In this document: positions 1 through 8,092 of the stretch, piece after piece
How the letters are laid out: each line of letters begins with the position of its first letter
Numbering within the stretch: the stretch's first letter is position 1
NCBI GenBank assembly: GCA_963675575.1
Contig: OY776378.1
Span: 186,001 to 250,000, forward strand
Reading direction: 5' to 3'
DNA from: JAGLOK01 sp963675575
GTDB taxonomy: Bacteria > Bacillota > Clostridia > Christensenellales > UMGS416
Length of the DNA: 64,000 bases
Program-made: the position numbers and the translations under genes
The notes under the pieces: model-generated
The model's database searches: none
Told to the model about the DNA's origin: nothing
What the model saw: only the letters and a program-made list of their open reading frames with translations

Positions 1-1
1 G

Positions 2-262
2 CAGGCGTTTGATTCTAAAACTGCGGATTTCAGCCAAATATCAGATGAAGAGATTTTTATCGATGAAGTGCTTCACAAAGCTAAAATAAAAGTAGATGAA
101 GAAGGAACGGAAGCGGCAGCGGTAACTTCGGTCGAAATGACATTGAGAGGAATGCCAATGGACAGATTTGAATTTATTGCCGATAAGCCATTTTTATTTT
201 TCATTGTGGATACGGAAAATGACTTGGTGCTATTTACGGGCAAAGTGCTCGATTTAAATTAA
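2..262 (+). CDS. Serpin family protease inhibitor, C-terminal fragment
   Basis: The reading frame is open from the window edge, so only the last 86 residues of the protein are present. It carries the serpin hinge (EEGTEAAAVT), the reactive-centre loop and the conserved C-terminal strand with ADKPFLFFI. Counting 17 residues from the first hinge Glu puts Arg at P1 (TLR|GM), which would favour trypsin-like target proteases; this is inferred from family numbering. Serpins trap serine or cysteine proteases by a suicide conformational change. Whether the protein is secreted cannot be judged because the N-terminus is missing. A strong terminator follows directly. Confidence 0.88.
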   Translation, partial: QAFDSKTADFSQISDEEIFIDEVLHKAKIKVDEEGTEAAAVTSVEMTLRGMPMDRFEFIADKPFLFFIVDTENDLVLFTGKVLDLN

Positions 263-275
263 ATTTCAATAAATT

Positions 276-304
276 AAAAGGCTGCATAAGCAGCCTTTTT
301 TTAC
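276..304. terminator. Bidirectional terminator between serpin and proA
   Basis: An 8-bp stem AAGGCTGC/GCAGCCTT with an ATAA loop is followed by a T-run. It also has A's on the other side, so it could serve both the serpin gene and the convergent proA. Confidence 0.85.
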
Positions 305-307
305 TAT

Positions 308-1588
308 TCATCTATCTATATGAGTATATTTTTTCTTGTCGCTTTCAAAATCAGCCACGATATCATTGTGCCCACGAACAATATACTTATATATTAGCAG
401 TCCTTCCATGCCCATGGGTCCTCGAGCGTGTATTTTGCCAGTTGAAATGCCTACTTCCGCACCCAAGCCAAAGCGGAAGCCGTCGGCGAAGCGGGTGGAA
501 GCATTGACCATCACGCTCGCACTGTCTACAAGTTTTATGAATTTATCGGCGCTCATGTCATCTGTTGTGATAATACAGTCTGTATGCCCCGAGCCGTGAA
601 TGTTTATATGCTCTATAGCTTCACTTGTTGAGGCAACAATTTTAACTGACATTATATAGTCTAGATATTCCATGTCCCAACTGCTGTCATTTGCGGGATT
701 CACATCAATGATTTTCTGTGTTTTTTCGCAACCGAATAATTTTACGCCGGCTTTGTCCATGGCTTTTTTAAGCGCGGGCAAAAAGCTTCCTGCTATGCTT
801 TCTTTAACGAGAAGGGTTTCAGCCGCGTTGCAGACCGCGACATACTGCGCCTTGCTGTCCACGCAAACTGCAACAGCTGCAGCTATATCATCATAGCTTT
901 CAACATATACATGGCATATGCCGTCGGCATGCCCTAAGACGGGTATGTTGGAGTGATTCATAATATATTTCACGAACTCGTTTGAACCGCGGGGGATGAT
1001 TAGGTCGATATATTCGTCAAGCGCAAGCATAGCCGCCACATCGTCCCTTGTTTCCATAAGTGCGAGCCAACCTTCTGGAAGACCTGCTTGTAGGGATACT
1101 TCGTTTATTATGTCAAAGAGTATTTTATTTGTAAGCTTCGCTTCGCTTCCGCCTTTAAGCAGTGCGCAGTTGCCTGATTTTAAACAGAGAGTAGATATTT
1201 GAACAAGAGCGTCAGGACGGCTTTCAAAGATTATTCCCAGCACTCCGATTGGACAAGAAACCCGAGTCAAATCCAGCCCCGGAGAAAGCTCGCGATCCAC
1301 TTGAACTTCGTTTAGCGGGTCGGGCAGAGCAATAAGTGCGGTTATTCCGTCAACTACTGACTGCAGTTTCTTTTCATCAAATTTTAAGCGTTTAATGAGA
1401 GGAGTGGCAATGCCCTCTTTTTGGGAACGCTCGATATCTTTTTGGTTTGCTGTAAATATTTCACCGCTTTTGCTTTGTAAGGCCTTGGCGATTTCTTTTA
1501 GCGCGCTGTTTCTTGCGCTTGAATTTGTGGCGGCAAGAATGTTTGACACCTGTTTTGCTTTTTTTGATTTGTTGAGCATATCAGACAT
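308..1588 (-). CDS. proA: Glutamate-5-semialdehyde dehydrogenase (gamma-glutamyl phosphate reductase)
   Basis: This 426-residue protein is full length for ProA. It reduces gamma-glutamyl phosphate to glutamate-5-semialdehyde with NADPH, the second step of proline synthesis in the cytoplasm. The aldehyde dehydrogenase fold is evident from IFESRPDA, LLKGGSEA and the catalytic-cysteine segment VAVCNAAETLL (Cys253). A GGAG ribosome site precedes the ATG. No proB is adjacent, unlike the usual proBA operon, so the kinase must lie elsewhere. The gene is transcribed alone and converges with the serpin gene. Confidence 0.95.
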   Translation of the reverse strand: MSDMLNKSKKAKQVSNILAATNSSARNSALKEIAKALQSKSGEIFTANQKDIERSQKEGIATPLIKRLKFDEKKLQSVVDGITALIALPDPLNEVQVDRELSPGLDLTRVSCPIGVLGIIFESRPDALVQISTLCLKSGNCALLKGGSEAKLTNKILFDIINEVSLQAGLPEGWLALMETRDDVAAMLALDEYIDLIIPRGSNEFVKYIMNHSNIPVLGHADGICHVYVESYDDIAAAVAVCVDSKAQYVAVCNAAETLLVKESIAGSFLPALKKAMDKAGVKLFGCEKTQKIIDVNPANDSSWDMEYLDYIMSVKIVASTSEAIEHINIHGSGHTDCIITTDDMSADKFIKLVDSASVMVNASTRFADGFRFGLGAEVGISTGKIHARGPMGMEGLLIYKYIVRGHNDIVADFESDKKKYTHIDR

Positions 1589-1611
1589 AACTTTTCTCCA
1601 ATCTTTTATAT

Positions 1612-1640
1612 AGTATATTAAATAATATGAAAAATATCAA
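1612..1640 (-). promoter_or_regulatory. Sigma-A-type promoter for proA
   Basis: On the minus strand, TTGATA (1640-1635), a 17-bp spacer and TATACT (1617-1612) lie just upstream of the proA ribosome site. Confidence 0.55.
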
Positions 1641-1692
1641 AGTTAAAAAAATTTCTTACCAAACAAGACCCGTTTTATTAGAATTTGATTTC

Positions 1693-1721
1693 TTGACTTG
1701 AATATTTTGGTGGGCTATAAT
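1693..1721 (+). promoter_or_regulatory. Sigma-A-type promoter for the 1751 membrane protein
   Basis: TTGACT (1693-1698), a 17-bp spacer and TATAAT (1716-1721) give a near-consensus promoter 30 bp ahead of the start codon. Confidence 0.7.
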
Positions 1722-1750
1722 CAATCGAGATAAATTATAAAGGAATTTTT

Positions 1751-2314
1751 ATGACTGAATGGATTATCGCCTTTGGCGAAAGCGTCACCGTGGGAGTGCA
1801 GAAACTGCTGGTTGTTTTGGTTTCTATGCTGCCTGTTATTGAACTTAAAGGGACAATTCCCATTGCAATCGCATGGGGGATACCCAAAATCACAAGCTTT
1901 GTGCTTGCCTACATTGGCTCATGCCTGCCGGTTATTCCTTTGCTTTTTCTTTTGCGGCCCATCATTAAGTGGATGTATTCGCAGAAATTGTTTGCAAAAT
2001 TCGCTGGATGGATTGAAAGCCGAAGTGAGAATAAAGGTCAGCTTATATATGATTACGCATATATCGGACTCTTTTTGTTTGTGGCGATACCCTTGCCGAC
2101 CACAGGCGTGTGGACTGGCTCTATAGTCGCCTCATTGCTTGAAATGGATATAAAAAAATGCATCCCGTTAATTTTTGCCGGAAACTTGGTAGCGGGGATA
2201 ATAGTTGTGCTTTTGCATGATTATATGTGGTATATAATAATCGGTGTTTTGGTGTTAACCGCTTTGCTTTTCATACTTCGAAAAATCAAAAACAAGTTGA
2301 AATCAAGAACGTAG
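1751..2314 (+). CDS. Small multidrug export family membrane protein (COG2426)
   Basis: This 187-residue integral membrane protein has about four to five hydrophobic segments. It carries the family hallmarks MLPVIELKGTIPIAIA near the N-terminus and FVAIPLPTTGVWTGS in the middle, which match the Sm_multidrug_ex family. The substrate of the family is not established despite its name. An AAGGAA ribosome site precedes the ATG. The metK promoter appears to lie inside the last 20 bases of this gene, so the two are transcribed separately or by read-through. Confidence 0.8.
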   Translation: MTEWIIAFGESVTVGVQKLLVVLVSMLPVIELKGTIPIAIAWGIPKITSFVLAYIGSCLPVIPLLFLLRPIIKWMYSQKLFAKFAGWIESRSENKGQLIYDYAYIGLFLFVAIPLPTTGVWTGSIVASLLEMDIKKCIPLIFAGNLVAGIIVVLLHDYMWYIIIGVLVLTALLFILRKIKNKLKSRT

Positions 2315-2326
2315 AAGTGATATAAT
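2297..2326 (+). promoter_or_regulatory. Promoter of the SAM-I riboswitch / metK transcript
   Basis: TTGAAA (2297-2302), an 18-bp spacer and TATAAT (2321-2326) overlap the end of the upstream gene. Transcription would start near 2333, just before the riboswitch P1 helix. Confidence 0.65.
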
Positions 2327-2344
2327 CACCTTACAATAGAATAA

Positions 2345-2607
2345 CCCTTATTATGAGTGGTGGAGGGATTGGGCCCGATGAAACCCAGCAACCCCCTCAG
2401 CGCTTCCGGAAGCAGAGCCATACGGCTCTTCGAGAATTTACAGACTTCGGTTACATATGTATTGATATGCGCCCTCGTCTGGAAATGCCTCATAACCGTC
2501 TATCAATACTTCCGAAAGCGCTGACCAAAGGGAAGGTGCTAAATCCTGCGGTATAATATGCCGAGAGATGAGGATAAGCGTTTGCCTCATTTTAAATGAG
2601 GTTTTTT
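2345..2607 (+). ncRNA. SAM-I (S-box) riboswitch upstream of metK, with enlarged P3
   Basis: The SAM-I core is readable: GGTGGAGGGATTGGGCCCGA followed by TGAAACCCAGCAACC, later GGTGCTAAATCCTGC and GAGAGATGAGG. P1 pairs CTTAT (2347-2351) with ATAAG (2574-2578). The expression platform is a terminator at 2585-2607. Its 5' strand CCTCAT (2585-2590) can alternatively pair with ATGAGG (2568-2573) in the 3' side of P1, giving the classical antiterminator. High SAM should therefore stop transcription before metK. P3 is unusually long: CAGCGCTT (2398-2405) pairs with AAGCGCTG (2516-2523) and encloses about 110 nt of extra structure. Confidence 0.93.
2584..2607 (+). terminator. Riboswitch-controlled terminator
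   Basis: A 7-bp stem CCTCATT/AATGAGG is followed by six T's, directly after the SAM-I aptamer and 60 bp ahead of metK. Confidence 0.85.
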
Positions 2608-2668
2608 GTTTATTATCCGAAAAAGAGAAAACTCTTAGGGGTTGTTAAATAAACTTTAGGAGAAACAA

Positions 2669-3847
2669 ATGAGTAATACCAGACTATTTACTTCAGAATC
2701 GGTGACCGAGGGTCATCCGGACAAAATGTGTGACCAAATATCCGACGCTGTTCTTGATGCGATATTTGAAAAAGATCCGTTTAGCCGTGTAGCTTGCGAA
2801 ACGGCCACCAGCACAGGGCTTGTTTTAGTTATGGGCGAAATAAGCACAGATTGCTATGTGGATATTCCAAAGATTGTCCGTGAAACAATAGAGGACATAG
2901 GATACAACAGGGCGAAATATGGATTTGACGGAAGCACCTGCGCTGTGCTTACCAGTATAAACGAGCAATCAAAAGACATTGCTATGGGTGTGGATGACGC
3001 AATTGAGACAAGAGGCGCCGGCGAACACGACACAGGCGCAGGCGATCAGGGAATGATGTTTGGCTTTGCGTGCAAAGAAACTGATGTGTTGATGCCCATG
3101 CCTATATATCTTGCGCACAAGATGTCAAAACGTTTGGCGGATGTCAGGAAGCAGGGTATATTGGATTATTTGCGTCCTGACGGAAAAACGCAGGTTACAA
3201 TACGATATGAAGATGATAGACCTGTTGCGATAGATACTATTGTGGTGGCGGCTCAGCATCATCCTGAAATATCTCACAATCAAATAGAAAATGATATTAT
3301 AGAACATGTTGTAAAACCCATTTTTCCTCAAGGTTTGGATACGAATAACATCAAATATTTAATAAATTCGACCGGGCGCTTTGTAACGGGCGGACCTATG
3401 GGTGATGCGGGACTTACCGGCAGAAAGATAATTGTGGATACATATGGTGGATACTCACGCCACGGCGGCGGAGCTTTTTCGGGGAAAGACCCGACAAAGG
3501 TGGACAGATCCGCAGCATATGCCGCGCGCTGGGTTGCAAAGCATGTGGTGGCCGCAGGCCTTGCTGACAAGTGTGAGCTAGAGCTTGCGTACGCAATTGG
3601 CGTGGCACACCCTGTTTCAATTATGGTAGAGACTTTCGGAACGGGGAATGCAAGCGATAAAGAGATAATCAACGCTATAAATGATGTATTTGATTTGCGT
3701 CCGTCCAAAATTATTAGTGACTTAAATTTACGCAATCCGATTTATAGACAAACTGCTAGCTATGGACACTTTGGACGAGATGACCTTGATCTTCCTTGGG
3801 AACGCCTTACAAAACTTGAGGAACTGAAAAAAGCAATAAAGGCATAG
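2669..3847 (+). CDS. metK: S-adenosylmethionine synthetase
   Basis: This 392-residue enzyme makes SAM from methionine and ATP. Family signatures include TEGHPDKMCDQISDA at the N-terminus, GAGDQGMMFGFA, GRFVTGGPMGDAGLTGRK and GGGAFSGKDPTKVDRS. An AGGAGA ribosome site precedes the ATG. The gene sits behind a SAM-I riboswitch, so its product represses its own synthesis. The stop codon TAG is followed immediately by the recD2 start, so recD2 and comF probably share the transcript. Confidence 0.97.
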   Translation: MSNTRLFTSESVTEGHPDKMCDQISDAVLDAIFEKDPFSRVACETATSTGLVLVMGEISTDCYVDIPKIVRETIEDIGYNRAKYGFDGSTCAVLTSINEQSKDIAMGVDDAIETRGAGEHDTGAGDQGMMFGFACKETDVLMPMPIYLAHKMSKRLADVRKQGILDYLRPDGKTQVTIRYEDDRPVAIDTIVVAAQHHPEISHNQIENDIIEHVVKPIFPQGLDTNNIKYLINSTGRFVTGGPMGDAGLTGRKIIVDTYGGYSRHGGGAFSGKDPTKVDRSAAYAARWVAKHVVAAGLADKCELELAYAIGVAHPVSIMVETFGTGNASDKEIINAINDVFDLRPSKIISDLNLRNPIYRQTASYGHFGRDDLDLPWERLTKLEELKKAIKA

Positions 3848-6052
3848 ATGGAGATTATTACAACCACAGTCGAAAATATTATTTACAGGAATGAGGACAA
3901 TGGATATATTGTTTTCGACTTTGACCATGAAGGAAATATGGAAACCGCGACAGGGCAGCTGCCGCCTATAAGCGAAGGTGAACGGCTGGAAATGCATGGC
4001 GAATGGATAACCCACTCCTCATACGGCCGGCAGTTTTCAATAAAGGAAATAAAAAAGCTTGCACACGATTCGAAAATCGGATTGATTCGCTATTTGGCTT
4101 CAGGGATAATAAAGGGGATAGGCCCCGCTACCGCACGCCGTATAGTTGAAAAATTCGGTATGGACTCCTTGGATATCATTCGATATAATCCGGAAAAATT
4201 AAAGCAGATTGAGGGCATCGGTTCCTCAAAAGCCTTGGCTATCGCACAAAATTTCAATGAGCAATATGATATCCAAGAAAAGATGAGCTATCTTTTAAAG
4301 TATGATATTTCAGTAAATCTAGCGCATAAAATAATAAAATATTATAAAAACGAGGCGCAGACAATTATTGAAACCAACCCCTACCTTCTGGCAAACGATA
4401 TAGAAGGGGTTGGTTTTTTAACTGCGGATAAAATAGCCAGTCAAGTGGGCATAACCCATAATTCCGCAGAACGCATAAAAGCGGGAATAAAACATGTGCT
4501 AGGCGAGGCGTCGTCGCAGGACGGCCACTGCTGCCTGCCGATTGAAATACTGTATAAAAAAAGCGTGGAGCTTTTGGATGAGCCAAAGGAAAATATCCAA
4601 AAAATCGCTTCTAAAATGGCTTTGCTAAAAGAAATAGCCGTTGAAGCCAGACATAATGACAAATTTGTTTATTTGCACTTATTTTATAAAGCTGAAAAAG
4701 AGATTGCCAAAAGGCTCAGAGATATAAATGAAGCAAAGATAAAATTTTATGATTATGATATAGGCGAAGCTGTGGAGCGCGCGGCCGAGTTCAGCGGAAT
4801 AACGCTTTCCGATGAACAGCGTGAAGCTGTGGCTCAGGCATTGACACACGGCGCAATGGTTATAACCGGAGGCCCGGGAACCGGAAAGACAACAGCGATA
4901 AATTGTCTGATAAGCGCGCTGGTGCATGCCGGAATAAAGGTTGAGCTTGCAGCACCGACCGGAAGAGCCGCAAAGCGTATGAGCGAAGCTACAGGGCACG
5001 ACGCGCAGACTATACATAGGTTGTTGGAATATGGATATAGTGGTGACGGCGAGATTTTATCTTTTGGCCGCACCGAGGAAAATCCACTGGAGTGCGGCGC
5101 GATAATCATTGATGAAATGTCGATGGTGGATATTTTTTTGATGCAGCATCTTTTGCGTGCGATAAAAAAAGGCACCCGTCTTATTATGGTGGGCGATGCC
5201 GATCAGCTGCCGTCCGTTGGTCCCGGAAACGTTTTGCACGATATCATTTCCTCTCAAACGGTTCACGTGGCAAGGCTTATCACTATTTTCAGGCAAGCGC
5301 AACAAAGCCAAATTATTATGAACGCCCACAGGATAAATCATGGTGAAAAACCCATTTTTGACAATGATTCGGATTTCTTTTTTACAGGCAAACAAAATGC
5401 GGCCGCGGCCCTTCAGACATTGATTGAAACTGCTGGCACACGCATACCTAAATACTTAAACTGCTCTCCTTTTGATATACAGATACTGTCCCCTGTAAAA
5501 AAAGGATTGCTTGGTGTAAATAATCTAAACGAAAAATTGCAGGAAGCGTTTAATCCTCCCGACAAGGATAAAAAAGAGATAAAAATAAACGGAACAATAT
5601 TCAGGGTGAGCGACAAAGTAATGCAAATTAAAAACAACTACACATTGGAATGGAGAAAAAGCGAGAGAGGCTTTAGCGATGTTCAGGGTGAGGGTGTATT
5701 TAATGGGGATATAGGGTTTATTACTTCGATTGACGATGATAATGCTCTAACCACAGTAAAGTTTGATGACGGAAAGATTTGTGAATACACCAAAGAACAG
5801 CTTTCCGAGCTTATGCTCGCGTATGCTGTGACCATACATAAGTCACAAGGGTGCGAATTTGACGCTGTCATACTGCCGCTTTTATCGATTCCGCCGGTGT
5901 TCATGTCGAGAAATATATTGTATACAGCAATTACAAGAGCAAAAAAAATGGTGCTAATCATCGGAAACAAAGATATGGTATATAAAATGGCGCAAAGCAA
6001 ATCTGCTATAATAAGATATACGGGGCTTGAGGATGAACTCAAGAAAAACTGA
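3848..6052 (+). CDS. recD2: RecD2-type (YrrC) superfamily 1B DNA helicase
   Basis: This 734-residue protein has the full RecD2 layout. An N-terminal OB-like region and helix-hairpin-helix repeats (IKGIGPATARRI, IEGIGSSKALAI, IEGVGFLTADKIA) are followed by the ATPase core with Walker A GGPGTGKTTAI near residue 340 and DEMSMV (Walker B). The C-terminal UvrD-like part carries YAVTIHKSQGCEFD and LYTAITRAK. RecD2 is a 5'-3' helicase acting in replication stress and repair outside RecBCD. It starts one base after the metK stop and overlaps comF, so it lies in the SAM-riboswitch operon. Confidence 0.93.
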   Translation: MEIITTTVENIIYRNEDNGYIVFDFDHEGNMETATGQLPPISEGERLEMHGEWITHSSYGRQFSIKEIKKLAHDSKIGLIRYLASGIIKGIGPATARRIVEKFGMDSLDIIRYNPEKLKQIEGIGSSKALAIAQNFNEQYDIQEKMSYLLKYDISVNLAHKIIKYYKNEAQTIIETNPYLLANDIEGVGFLTADKIASQVGITHNSAERIKAGIKHVLGEASSQDGHCCLPIEILYKKSVELLDEPKENIQKIASKMALLKEIAVEARHNDKFVYLHLFYKAEKEIAKRLRDINEAKIKFYDYDIGEAVERAAEFSGITLSDEQREAVAQALTHGAMVITGGPGTGKTTAINCLISALVHAGIKVELAAPTGRAAKRMSEATGHDAQTIHRLLEYGYSGDGEILSFGRTEENPLECGAIIIDEMSMVDIFLMQHLLRAIKKGTRLIMVGDADQLPSVGPGNVLHDIISSQTVHVARLITIFRQAQQSQIIMNAHRINHGEKPIFDNDSDFFFTGKQNAAAALQTLIETAGTRIPKYLNCSPFDIQILSPVKKGLLGVNNLNEKLQEAFNPPDKDKKEIKINGTIFRVSDKVMQIKNNYTLEWRKSERGFSDVQGEGVFNGDIGFITSIDDDNALTTVKFDDGKICEYTKEQLSELMLAYAVTIHKSQGCEFDAVILPLLSIPPVFMSRNILYTAITRAKKMVLIIGNKDMVYKMAQSKSAIIRYTGLEDELKKN

Positions 6053-6782
6053 ATTAATTAATACATATAAAAAAGGTCTTAAAAACTTGCCGATGGCGGT
6101 GTTTAAGCTTATTTTTCCAGACACAGGTGTTTGTTACCTTTGCGGCAAACAAGGTGATGTCATTTGCGAGAAATGCTCTTTGGAAATGGAGCGGCATGAA
6201 GGTTCGCTTTGCAAAAAATGCGGACGAGTTGTCGAGGGAGGCAGCGAGCTGTGTGATGCCTGCCTAAAATACGATAGGCCCTACGACAATGGCGCAATAG
6301 CTCTTTTTTACCAGGGTAAGGCGCGGGACGCCATGAAAGAATATAAGTTTGAAAACAAACTTCCTTATTCACACTTTTTCGCGAAAGAAATATATATGAG
6401 TATAAAAGAGCATAAATGGCATATAGACATTGTTACAGCAGTACCCAATCATCCATTTAAGCTAATCGGCAAAGGGTATAACCCGCCTGCACTCATAGCC
6501 AAAAAACTTGCAGGAATGCTAAACGTTAAATATGACGGCAAGGTTCTTAAAAGAATTCGTTATACTAAGTCGATGTCTTTGCTTAAAGGGATTGACAGGA
6601 TGGAGCACTCAAAAAAGAATTTTGCAATAAAAAAGTTTGGATTTGAAGACAAAAACATCCTGATAATTGATGATGTATCCACCACGGGAGCAACTCTGCA
6701 TGTGTGCGCACAGTTGCTTAAAAAACGCAACGCCGGAAAAGTGTATGTTGCAGCCGCTTGCGGCGATACAATGCAAAATTAG
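6033..6782 (+). CDS. comF: ComF family phosphoribosyltransferase-like protein
   Basis: This 249-residue protein has an N-terminal zinc-binding part with CxxC pairs (CYLCGK, CEKC, CKKCG, CDAC) and a C-terminal type I phosphoribosyltransferase fold with the PRPP loop ILIIDDVSTTGATL. In competent Firmicutes, ComFC works with the ComFA helicase in DNA uptake; no comFA is visible here, but the recD2 helicase is directly upstream and overlaps it by 20 bp. The ATG at 6033 is preferred over an in-frame TTG at 6027. The role beyond DNA uptake or recombination is uncertain. Confidence 0.85.
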   Translation: MNSRKTELINTYKKGLKNLPMAVFKLIFPDTGVCYLCGKQGDVICEKCSLEMERHEGSLCKKCGRVVEGGSELCDACLKYDRPYDNGAIALFYQGKARDAMKEYKFENKLPYSHFFAKEIYMSIKEHKWHIDIVTAVPNHPFKLIGKGYNPPALIAKKLAGMLNVKYDGKVLKRIRYTKSMSLLKGIDRMEHSKKNFAIKKFGFEDKNILIIDDVSTTGATLHVCAQLLKKRNAGKVYVAAACGDTMQN

Positions 6783-6819
6783 TATGGCGAAAAAAAACAA
6801 GTTGTTGTATAATATAAAA

Positions 6820-7034
6820 ATTCCCCGAGCTGTGGTTGAAAGTCGATGTCAGTCGCGGACAAAACGACCCACGTAAGTCGCATAAAAAAATTCAAAGCGA
6901 TGATCATGGCGCGGTTTAGAAGTAAGTCCGTCCGTATCGCTATCGATACGAGAGAAAAGGTGTGCGGAACTTTTGTTTCAAGCTATTTTTCCGGACGGCG
7001 AGTGTGGGGTAAAAGACCAGGTCAGTCGGGGGAT
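6820..7034 (+). ncRNA. Candidate structured small RNA of unknown family
   Basis: A TATAAT at 6808-6813 would start RNA near 6820. Nested pairings follow: CCCCGA plus CTG plus TGG (6823-6835) with CCA, CAG and TCGGGG (7017-7031); CCCAC (6868-6872) with GTGGG (7004-7008); CCGTCC (6928-6933) with GGACGG (6993-6998); and an inner hairpin GTATCG-CTAT-CGATAC (6934-6949). A long rod with internal loops and about 210 nt of length recall 6S RNA, but no 6S, SRP, RNase P or tmRNA signature was recognised. No clear terminator is seen. The call rests on pairing alone. Confidence 0.35.
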
Positions 7035-7114
7035 TATCCACAAAATTCACATGAGGACGATGCTTAATATATTTTTTTGCACAAAAATATGAGTTTTCCA
7101 CAGCGTTATCCACA
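7034..7114 (+). promoter_or_regulatory. Cluster of four DnaA-box-like 9-mers
   Basis: TTATCCACA occurs exactly at 7034-7042 and again at 7106-7114. TTTTGCACA (7075-7083) and TTTTCCACA (7094-7102) fit the relaxed pattern TTWTNCACA. All four are in the same orientation within 81 bp, and an AT-rich run lies between the first and the second. This would suit DnaA binding, either at a replication origin or at a titration or regulatory site. No dnaA or dnaN is nearby. Confidence 0.45.
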
Positions 7115-7127
7115 GAAAGGCGAAAAT

Positions 7128-8066
7128 ATGATAACTGCATTATTACTTAATCCCTGCATAGACAGAACTGTTTTTATTGATGGCTTTTTATATGGGGAGA
7201 TGAACCGTATAGTTGAGGTTGAAAACATTCCTGCCGGCAAAGGCGCCAATGTTGCCTACGCAATTAAAAAGCTGGGAGAAGAATCAGGGCTTGTTATGTT
7301 TGGCGCAAAAGAAAGTGATCCTGTTAAAAAACGCATTGAAGGCTTTGGAATCAAAGTCAGCCAACTCGGCGTTTTTGATTCTATAAGAGTCAACACTAAA
7401 CTTAACAATTTGAAAGACAATGTTGTCACTGAAATCAATGAAAAGGGAGCCGAGGTTTCACCGGAGCAGATAGAGCAGATAATTAAAATGTCTGTTGAAG
7501 CTGCCAAGGAAAGTGACTTTTTCCTACTGACTGGATCAATGCCAAAGGGATGCGACAGCTCTCTGTACGGGGAAATGATGGCAAAGATACGCAGTACAGC
7601 GCCTGAATGTAAGTTGGTGCTCGATGCAGAAGGCGAATCATTCAGAAAAGCTTTGGCACAAAAGCCTTATATAATTAAACCCAATAAATACGAGATTGAA
7701 ATGCACTGCAATAAAAAGCTCGATACTCTTGAAGAACTTGCCATTGAAGGCATGAAACTTCATGACGGCGGCGTGGAATATGTTATTATTTCCATGGGCG
7801 GCGGCGGCGCTATGATTTGCTGCAGCGAGGGAGCGATTTATGCAGATATTCCAAAGGTTGATGTTGTAAACACCGTTGGCGCGGGCGACAGCATGCTGGC
7901 GGCCTCCATGATAGCTGTGAAAAATGGAGAAACGGCTGAAAATATTATTAAACAAGCTGTTGCAGCGGGAAGTTCCGCGGTCACCTGCTCCATGGAAGAG
8001 CTTATAAGCAAGAGCACTTTCGACAGACTTAAAACAGAAATAAAAACAAAAAAGATAAATATTTAG
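7128..8066 (+). CDS. PfkB-family hexose kinase (1-phosphofructokinase / tagatose-6-phosphate kinase type)
   Basis: This 312-residue protein has the PfkB N-terminal glycine motif IPAGKGANVA and the C-terminal signature NTVGAGDSMLAA with the catalytic Asp. KPNKYEIE and LLTGSMPKG match the FruK/LacC branch, which phosphorylates fructose-1-phosphate or tagatose-6-phosphate. No PTS or DeoR gene is beside it, so the substrate cannot be fixed from context. The ATG at 7128 follows an AAAGGCG ribosome site; an upstream in-frame start at 7077 would run through the DnaA-box-like repeats and is less likely. Confidence 0.85.
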   Translation: MITALLLNPCIDRTVFIDGFLYGEMNRIVEVENIPAGKGANVAYAIKKLGEESGLVMFGAKESDPVKKRIEGFGIKVSQLGVFDSIRVNTKLNNLKDNVVTEINEKGAEVSPEQIEQIIKMSVEAAKESDFFLLTGSMPKGCDSSLYGEMMAKIRSTAPECKLVLDAEGESFRKALAQKPYIIKPNKYEIEMHCNKKLDTLEELAIEGMKLHDGGVEYVIISMGGGGAMICCSEGAIYADIPKVDVVNTVGAGDSMLAASMIAVKNGETAENIIKQAVAAGSSAVTCSMEELISKSTFDRLKTEIKTKKINI

Positions 8067-8092
8067 TATTGAAACTTTTGTGTTTTAAAAAT

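Larger units (their letters stand above)
6783..7127. other. 345-bp intergenic region between comF and the PfkB kinase
   Basis: No convincing protein gene is present. The region holds a TATAAT (6808-6813), a set of nested complementary segments suggesting a structured RNA (about 6820-7034), an AT-rich stretch (7063-7090) and four DnaA-box-like 9-mers (7034-7114). Confidence 0.6.

Noticed and set aside
7014..7032. GACCAGGTCAG resembling the SRP RNA loop
   Set aside because: The rest of the SRP Alu/S-domain pattern (GGAAGCAGC and its pairing) is missing.
6846..7067. A 73-codon frame in the comF-pfkB gap
   Set aside because: No ribosome binding site, no family resemblance, and it coincides with self-complementary sequence and DnaA-box-like repeats.
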